Assembly (NCBI GenBank): GCA_963793785.1
Contig: CAWCBH010000003.1
Location: 930,001 to 994,000, forward strand
Direction of reading: 5' to 3'
Length of the DNA: 64,000 nt
Source of the DNA: CAWCBH01 sp963793785
Lineage (GTDB): Bacteria; Actinomycetota; Thermoleophilia; Solirubrobacterales; 70-9
The notes under the pieces are model-generated. The model was not told the origin of the DNA. It ran no database searches and saw only the letters and a list, made by a program, of their open reading frames with translations. Numbering within the stretch: position 1 is the first letter of the stretch; every line of letters starts with the position of its first letter. Shown piece by piece: positions 58,428-64,000 of this stretch. The translations under genes were made by a program, and so were the position numbers.

Positions 58428-61170
58428 TTGACCGCCCCAGAGACGGTGAACCTCGACCACCCCGCCGCCTCCTGGGTCTTCGACTTCGACCAGGGCTCGC
58501 GGGAGATGCGGGAGCTGCTCGGCGGCAAGGGCGCCAACATCGCCGAGATGACGAGGTTCCTGGGTCCCGAGCGGGTCCCGGCCGGGTTCACGATCACGAC
58601 CGAGGCCTGTGTCGCCTACATGCGCGGCGGCGAGCAACCGCCCGGACTCGCCGAACAGGTGGATCAAGCGCTGGCGCGGCTCGAGGAGCGGGTCGGCAAG
58701 CGGCTCGGCGACCCCGAGGACCCGCTGCTGGTCTCGGTCCGCTCCGGCGCCCGGGTCTCGATGCCTGGGATGCTCGACACCGTGCTGAACCTCGGCCTCA
58801 ACGAGGGCTCGACTGCGGGGCTGGCCGCCCGGACGGGCAACGAGCGGTTCGCCGCCGACGCGCGGCGCCGATTCGTGCAGATGTTCGGCAACGTTGTGCG
58901 GGGGATCCCGGGCTCGCGCTTTGAGGCGGAGCTGCGGCAGGCGCGGCAGCGAAAAGGGGCCGACGAGGACACCGGCCTCGACGCTGAGGACCTGCGCGAT
59001 CTGACCGCATCCTTCGAGCGGATCTTCACCGAGGAGACCGGTGAGGAGTTCCCGGCCGATCCGCGCAGCCAGCTCGAACAGGCGATCGACGCCGTCTTCG
59101 ACTCCTGGCGGGGGGAGCGAGCGGTCACCTATCGGCGACTGAACCGGATACCCGATGAGTGGGGTACGGCTGTCAACGTGCAGCAGATGGTGTTCGGAAA
59201 CAAGGGTCAGACCTCGGGCTCCGGGGTCGCCTTCAGCCGCGACGAGCGGACCGGGGCGCCGCAGCCGTCGGGGGATTTCCTCGTCAACGCGCAGGGGGAG
59301 GACGTCGTCGCCGGGACCCGCAACCCGCAGGACCTCGGCGAGCTGGCGGAGCGGATGCCGGAGTTGCACGCCGACCTGCTGGAGATCCTCGGCCGGCTGG
59401 AACGCCACTACGGCGACATGCAGGACGTCGAATTCACGGTCGAGGAGGGGACGGCTCTACCTGCTGCAGACCCGCAACGCCAAGCGGCCTGCGCAGGCAG
59501 CCGTCCGGTTCGCCCGCGATGCGGTTGCGGAGGGGCTGCTCGACCGCGAGCGGGCGCTGCTGACAATCGATGCCGAAACGCTGGAGGCGCTGTTGCACCC
59601 GGTCTTCGACCCCGGCTTCGAATACCAGCTGCTGACCCGCGGCATCGCCGCCTCGCCCGGAGCCGCGAAGGGGGCGATCTCGCTCAGCGCCGCCGACGCG
59701 ATCCGCCGCGCTGCCGACGGCGAGGACGTGATCCTCGTCCGGCCCTTCACCGAGGCCGACGACGTGGCCGGCTTTCACGCCGCCCGCGGCATCCTCACCT
59801 CCGAGGGGGGCAAGGCCTCACACGCGGCGCTGGTCGCGCGCGGCATGGGCAGGCCCTGCGTCGCTGGTGCGTCGGCGGTGGCCATCGACGAGAGTGCCGG
59901 CGTCGTCCGTGTCGACGGGACCGAGCTGGGAGTCGGGGACCGGATCGCGATCGAGGGGACCAGCGGTGCGGTGACCCTCGACGACGTGCCGCTGATCGAC
60001 CCCCAGATCGGCGACGACTTCCGCGAGGTCCTCGGCTGGTGCGACGAGCTGCGGGACCTCGGCGTGCGCGCCAACGCCGATTCGGCCCGCGACGCCGCCA
60101 AGTCGCGGGACTTCGGCGCCGCCGGGATCGGCCTTTGCCGTACCGAGCACATGTTCTTCGGCGAGGACCGGGGCGAGCTGGTGCGGGGGATGTTCATCGC
60201 CGCCGAGAGCTGGCGCCGGGCGCGGATCCGCGCCGAGCAGGAGGACGAAGGAGAAGGGGAGACAGAGGAGCTCGATGCCGCCGAGGCGGACCTGCGCCGT
60301 TCGCTGAAGGAGCTGGAGGCGCTGCAGCAGCGCGACTTCACCGCGATCCTGCACGAGATGCGGGGCCAGCCGGTGACGATCCGGCTGCTCGACCCGCCGC
60401 TGCACGAGTTCCTGCCCCTGCAGCACTTCCAGGATCGCCTCCGCGACCTGGAGGCGGACGGCGAGGATCGCGAGCGCGAGGCCGCACAGCGGGAGGCGGA
60501 GATCGTCGAGGACCTCCAGGAAGCCAACCCGATGCTGGGGACGCGGGGGATCCGGCTCGGGATCCTCTTCCCGCAAATCTACGAGATGCAGGTGCGGGCG
60601 CTGATCGGCGCCGCCGCCGAAGCCGCCCGGGCCGGGGACGCTCCCCGCCTGGAGATCATGTTGCCGCTGGTCGCCTACGAGGCCGAGCTGGCAGCCCTGC
60701 GAGAGGTGGTCGTGACGGCGGCCGACGAAGCGTGCCGCGAGGCAGGGGCCGAGGTCCCCTATTCGGTCGGGACGATGATCGAGCTGCCGCGAGCCTGCCT
60801 GATCGCGGACCGCATCGCCGCCCACGCCGACTTCTTCAGCTTCGGCACCAACGACCTCACCCAGACGACGCTGGGGTTCTCCCGCGACGACGTCGAGGGC
60901 AGCTTCATCCCCACCTACCTGGAGCGGCGGATCCTCGACCGCAGCCCCTTCGAGACCCTCGACGCGCCCGGGGTCGGCGAGCTGGTGCGGATCGGGACCG
61001 AGCGCGGCCGGGCGGCGAACCCGGAGCTGACCTGCGGCGTCTGCGGCGAGCACGGCGGCGACCCCGAGAGCGTGCGCTTCTTTCACCGCATCGGCCTCGA
61101 CTACGTGAGCTGCTCCCCCTACCGGGTCCCGATCGCCCGCCTCGCGGCGGCGCAGGCGGCGATCGCGTGA
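58428..61170 (+). CDS. ppdK: Pyruvate, phosphate dikinase; frame broken once
   Basis: About 913 residues if repaired. The N-terminal ATP-grasp part has LLGGKGANIAEMTRF, LVSVRSGARVSMPGMLDTVL and NVQQMVFGNKG. The extra A at 59451 breaks EFTVEEG from RLYLLQTRNAKRPAQ, which is the end of the nucleotide domain. The phosphohistidine domain then has SEGGKASHAALVARGMGRPC (catalytic His), and the C-terminal TIM barrel shows LDPPLHEFLPL, DFFSFGTNDLTQTTLGFSRD and VCGEHGGDPES with its catalytic Cys. The enzyme interconverts pyruvate and PEP using ATP and phosphate. Start TTG 58428. Confidence 0.88.
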
Positions 61171-61180
61171 GGGGCGGCCG

Positions 61181-62206
61181 GTGAGCGACCCGGTCACAGC
61201 CGGCCCGGGGGCGCTGGAGGAGCGGGTGCGCGCCGTCGAGGAAGAGCACCTCTCGCCGCTTGGAACCCCTTCCTACCCGGCCCGGCGCCGGCGCGAGGAG
61301 GCCGACAGCGCCGTGCGGACCCCGTTCCAGCGCGACCGCGACCGGATCGTGCACTCGAAGTCGTTCCGGCGCCTGAAGCACAAGACGCAGGTCTTCGTCG
61401 CCCCCGAAGGCGACCACTACCGGACCCGCCTCACGCACACGCTGGAGGCCTGCGGGATCGCCCGGACCGTGGCCCGGGCGCTGGGGCTGAACGAGGACCT
61501 CACCGAGGCGATCGGCCTCGGCCACGACCTCGGCCACCCACCGTTCGGGCACATCGGCGAGGAGGCGCTGGACGCGGCGCTGCGCGAGCGATGCGACGGC
61601 GAGTTCCGCCACAACGCGCACTCGCTGCGGGTCGTCGACGTGCTGGAGCGAAACGGCGGGGGATTGAACCTGACCGAGCCGGTTCGCGACGGAATCCTCA
61701 ACCACACCGGCCCGGTGAAGCCGGCGACGCCGGAGGGGCGGATCGTCAAGCTCGTCGACCGCGTCGCCTACATCAACCACGACATCGACGACGCGCTGCG
61801 GGCCGGGATCCTCGCCGAAGGAGACCTGCCGAAGGGTGAGATCGAGCTGCTCGGCCCAACCGGCTCGCGGCGGATCGACACGCTGGTGCTCGACATAGTC
61901 GAGCGCTCGGCGGCGGCCGGGGACATCGTCCAGAGCGAGGAGGTGGGCGGGGCGATGCTGCGGCTGCGGAAGTTCATGTTCGACAGCGTTTACCTGGGTC
62001 CGGCGGCGCGACGCGAGCACCAGCGGGTCCAGCGCACGATGAGAGCCCTTTTCGACCACTACCTCGCCCACCCCGAGGAGGTTCCCGGCTGGGAGCCCGG
62101 GGCGGACGCGTGCGAGCGGGTGACCGACTACATCGCCGGGATGACCGACCGCTACTGCATCGCGGCCTTCAAGGACCTTGCGGTGCCCGAGGAGGCGCGG
62201 TTCTAG
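61181..62206 (+). CDS. dgt: Deoxyguanosinetriphosphate triphosphohydrolase-like protein
   Basis: A 341-residue HD-domain protein. THTLEACGIARTVARALGL carries the first His, GHDLGHPPFGHIGEEAL the HD pair, and RHNAHSLRVVD the next segment; CDGEF and YINHDIDDALR follow. Dgt-type enzymes release triphosphate from dGTP or other dNTPs. It precedes dnaG as in M. tuberculosis (Rv2344c-Rv2343c), so the two may share a transcript. Start GTG 61181. Confidence 0.92.
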   Translation: MSDPVTAGPGALEERVRAVEEEHLSPLGTPSYPARRRREEADSAVRTPFQRDRDRIVHSKSFRRLKHKTQVFVAPEGDHYRTRLTHTLEACGIARTVARALGLNEDLTEAIGLGHDLGHPPFGHIGEEALDAALRERCDGEFRHNAHSLRVVDVLERNGGGLNLTEPVRDGILNHTGPVKPATPEGRIVKLVDRVAYINHDIDDALRAGILAEGDLPKGEIELLGPTGSRRIDTLVLDIVERSAAAGDIVQSEEVGGAMLRLRKFMFDSVYLGPAARREHQRVQRTMRALFDHYLAHPEEVPGWEPGADACERVTDYIAGMTDRYCIAAFKDLAVPEEARF

Positions 62207-62235
62207 GCCCGCGGCCGCGCGGACCCCTAGGCTCG

Positions 62236-64000
62236 ATGGCGATGGCGAAGATCTCCGCGGACAGCATCGACCGGGTGCGGCAGGCGGCCGACATCGTCGA
62301 GGTGGTCTCGGCCCACACCGACCTGCGGCGCCAGGGGGCCCGCTGGCTGGGGCTGTGCCCGTTTCACGAGGAGCGCACGCCGTCGTTCTCGGTCGACCCG
62401 CAGGAGAAGCTCTACCACTGCTTCGGCTGCCAGGTCGGTGGCGACGTCTTCTCGTTCGTGCAGGAGAAGGAGGGGATCGGCTTCAGCGAAGCGGTGGAGA
62501 TGCTGGCCGAGCGCAGCGGCGTGGAGCTGGTCCGCGAGCAGGAGGACCCACGTGCGGAGGCCCGGCGGCGCCAGCGGGCGCGGGCCGGCGAGTTGCTGGA
62601 GCGCACGGCCGCCTTCTATGCCAGCTACCTCTGGGAGTCGAGCGAGGCGGCGAAGGCGCGCGACTACCTGGCTGAGCGCCGTCTCGGGGAGGAAGTGCTG
62701 CGCGAGTTCGGGGTCGGCTATGCGCCGAGCGCCTGGGATCAGGTGCTGACGCGGGGCCAGCGAGCCGGCTTCTCTGTCGCCGAGCTGCGCGAGTCGGGGT
62801 TGGTTCAGCGCGGCCGGCGTGGGGGCGAGTACGACCGCTTTCGGTCCCGGATCATGTTCCCGATCCGCGACCGGCGCGGTCGCGTGGTCGGGTTCGGGGC
62901 CCGGGCGATGCGCGCCGAGCAAGGGGCGAAGTACGTCAACACGGCCGAGACGGAGCTGTTTCGCAAGAGCCGCATGCTCTACGGGATTGAGCGGGCGAAG
63001 GGGCCGATCGCGTCGGCTGGGCGGGCGGTCGTCGTCGAGGGCTATACCGACGTGCTGGCGCTTCACCAGGGCGGCGTCGCGGAGTCCGTCGGCGTGATGG
63101 GCACGGCGATCACCGAGGACCAGGTTGCGGCGCTGTCGGGAATGGTGGAAGAAGTGGTGCTGGCGCTGGATGCCGACTCCTCTGGCCAGGAGGCGATGCT
63201 GCGCGCGCAGCGGGTTGCGGCGGGCCGGCAGATGCGGATCCGGGTCGCGGCGATGCCGTCCGGCGAGGACCCGGCGGACATGCTGGCGGCGGACGGCGGG
63301 GTGGAGCGGTTCAGGGACCTGGTCGAGCGGGCGGTGGAGCTGGCCGAGTTCCGGGTCGACCTGGTCCTGGCAGGGGTCGACGTCGCATCGCCGGCCGACC
63401 GCGACCGCGGGTTGCGCGAGGTGGCGCCGGTGCTGGCGCAGATGGGGGAGACGGCGAGCCGCGACGAGTTGGTGCGGCGAGTGGCGGAGCGGCTCGACCT
63501 GGAGCCTTCGATGGTGGTCGGGAAGGTGGCTGCGGCGCCGACCGCGCCGCCGCGCGAGGATCGGGTTTCCCTCGTGCCGTCTGGTGCCGACGAGCCGGTT
63601 GAACGGCCGGCGGAGCTGACCTCGCGCGAGCGGCGGGAGCGGGCGCTGCTGGCGATGTGCGTGGCCCTGCCGGGGGAGGGGGCGGAGTACCTGGAGCGCC
63701 TGTCGGGCGATCACCTTTCGGCCACCGGCGCCCGCGCGCGCGAGTGGCTGCGGCTGCACCTCGAAGACCCGACCGGCCAGCTTCCCCACGACGACCGCGA
63801 GCTGGCGGCCGTGGTCACCGAGCTGGTGATGACTGCCCGTACCGAGCCCGCCTCGGCGGAGGCGATGGAGCTCAACTTCATGCTCCTCGAGCAGCGTCGC
63901 ATCGAAACCCGGATCGGCGAGGCGGGGGAGAGCGGCGACTACGAGAAGCGGGCCGAGCTGAGCCGCGAGCGGGCGGCGCTGGTGGAGCGAATCGCGCGGG
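62236..64000 (+). CDS. dnaG: DNA primase DnaG (3' end outside window)
   Basis: The frame is open to the right edge (588 residues visible). The zinc-binding domain is LGLCPFHEERTPSFSV with HCFGCQVGGD (CxxH...CxxC). The toprim domain shows VVVEGYTDVLALH (Glu) and LALDADSSGQEA (DxD), and the C-terminal helicase-binding part begins before the edge. It makes primers for lagging-strand replication. Start ATG 62236 or 62242 (MAMAKIS or MAKIS); the rpoD gene that often follows dnaG would lie beyond the window. Confidence 0.95.
   Translation, partial: MAMAKISADSIDRVRQAADIVEVVSAHTDLRRQGARWLGLCPFHEERTPSFSVDPQEKLYHCFGCQVGGDVFSFVQEKEGIGFSEAVEMLAERSGVELVREQEDPRAEARRRQRARAGELLERTAAFYASYLWESSEAAKARDYLAERRLGEEVLREFGVGYAPSAWDQVLTRGQRAGFSVAELRESGLVQRGRRGGEYDRFRSRIMFPIRDRRGRVVGFGARAMRAEQGAKYVNTAETELFRKSRMLYGIERAKGPIASAGRAVVVEGYTDVLALHQGGVAESVGVMGTAITEDQVAALSGMVEEVVLALDADSSGQEAMLRAQRVAAGRQMRIRVAAMPSGEDPADMLAADGGVERFRDLVERAVELAEFRVDLVLAGVDVASPADRDRGLREVAPVLAQMGETASRDELVRRVAERLDLEPSMVVGKVAAAPTAPPREDRVSLVPSGADEPVERPAELTSRERRERALLAMCVALPGEGAEYLERLSGDHLSATGARAREWLRLHLEDPTGQLPHDDRELAAVVTELVMTARTEPASAEAMELNFMLLEQRRIETRIGEAGESGDYEKRAELSRERAALVERIAR

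Noticed and set aside
1..64000. CRISPR arrays or tandem spacer-like repeats
   Set aside because: No regularly spaced direct repeats were seen in any gap.

Overview
This window is a chromosomal stretch of a very high-GC actinobacterium. The gene order and protein types (an AroK-AroB fusion, a DUF3866 protein, a NifU-like/MnmA fusion, recN-steA-mctB-pyrG-xerD) fit class Thermoleophilia (Solirubrobacter-like). That placement is inference from gene content; there is no rRNA here to confirm it. I see no prophage, plasmid, complete insertion sequence or CRISPR array. It reads as core genome with accessory patches.

Layout. 1-6.5 kb: tail of an HNH nuclease gene, lipoproteins, a heterodimeric ABC exporter and a Kelch-repeat lipoprotein. 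6.5-10.5 kb: a stress or regulatory patch with a lone cyclic-nucleotide-binding protein, a SigB/SigF-type sigma factor that appears to start at CTG, a degenerate anti-sigma-type ATPase, two small proteins sharing a SAP/Rho-N-like tail, a secreted beta-helix protein and tRNA-Met. 10.5-14.7 kb: NYN nuclease, aldo/keto reductase, DHFR-like protein, M29 peptidase and formiminotransferase-like protein. 14.7-25.5 kb: translation and RNA block (MBL hydrolase, hisS, aspS, candidate 6S RNA, mnmA, alaS, ruvX, mltG, aroE). 25.5-32.4 kb: HtrA-like protease and shikimate genes (aroC, aroKB, aroQ), then two peptidases. 32.4-34.4 kb: accessory patch (DUF1059, LtrA, SnoaL-like). 34.4-38.4 kb: efp, nusB, a 59-aa acidic protein, ispA, dxs. 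38.4-42 kb: methyltransferase, small proteins and a receiver-like/thioredoxin-reductase-like fusion. 42-54.2 kb: tlyA, nadK, recN, steA, mctB, membrane phosphotransferase-like, pyrG, peptidase, DUF3866, NUDIX, xerD; the core order matches Mycobacterium tuberculosis Rv1694-Rv1701. 54.2-64 kb: lipoprotein, mutM, S58 peptidase, recO, SDR, ppdK, dgt and dnaG (runs off the right edge).

Most genes are packed with ATGA/GTGA four-base overlaps, so long co-transcribed, translationally coupled units are likely. The most striking property of the sequence as given is that eleven positions in ten genes break a reading frame by one base while both sides stay well conserved (including aroE twice, aroC, mutM and ppdK). 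Nine have one base too many and two have one too few. I treat these as probable assembly or sequencing indels rather than real decay, but they cannot be told apart from the sequence alone.
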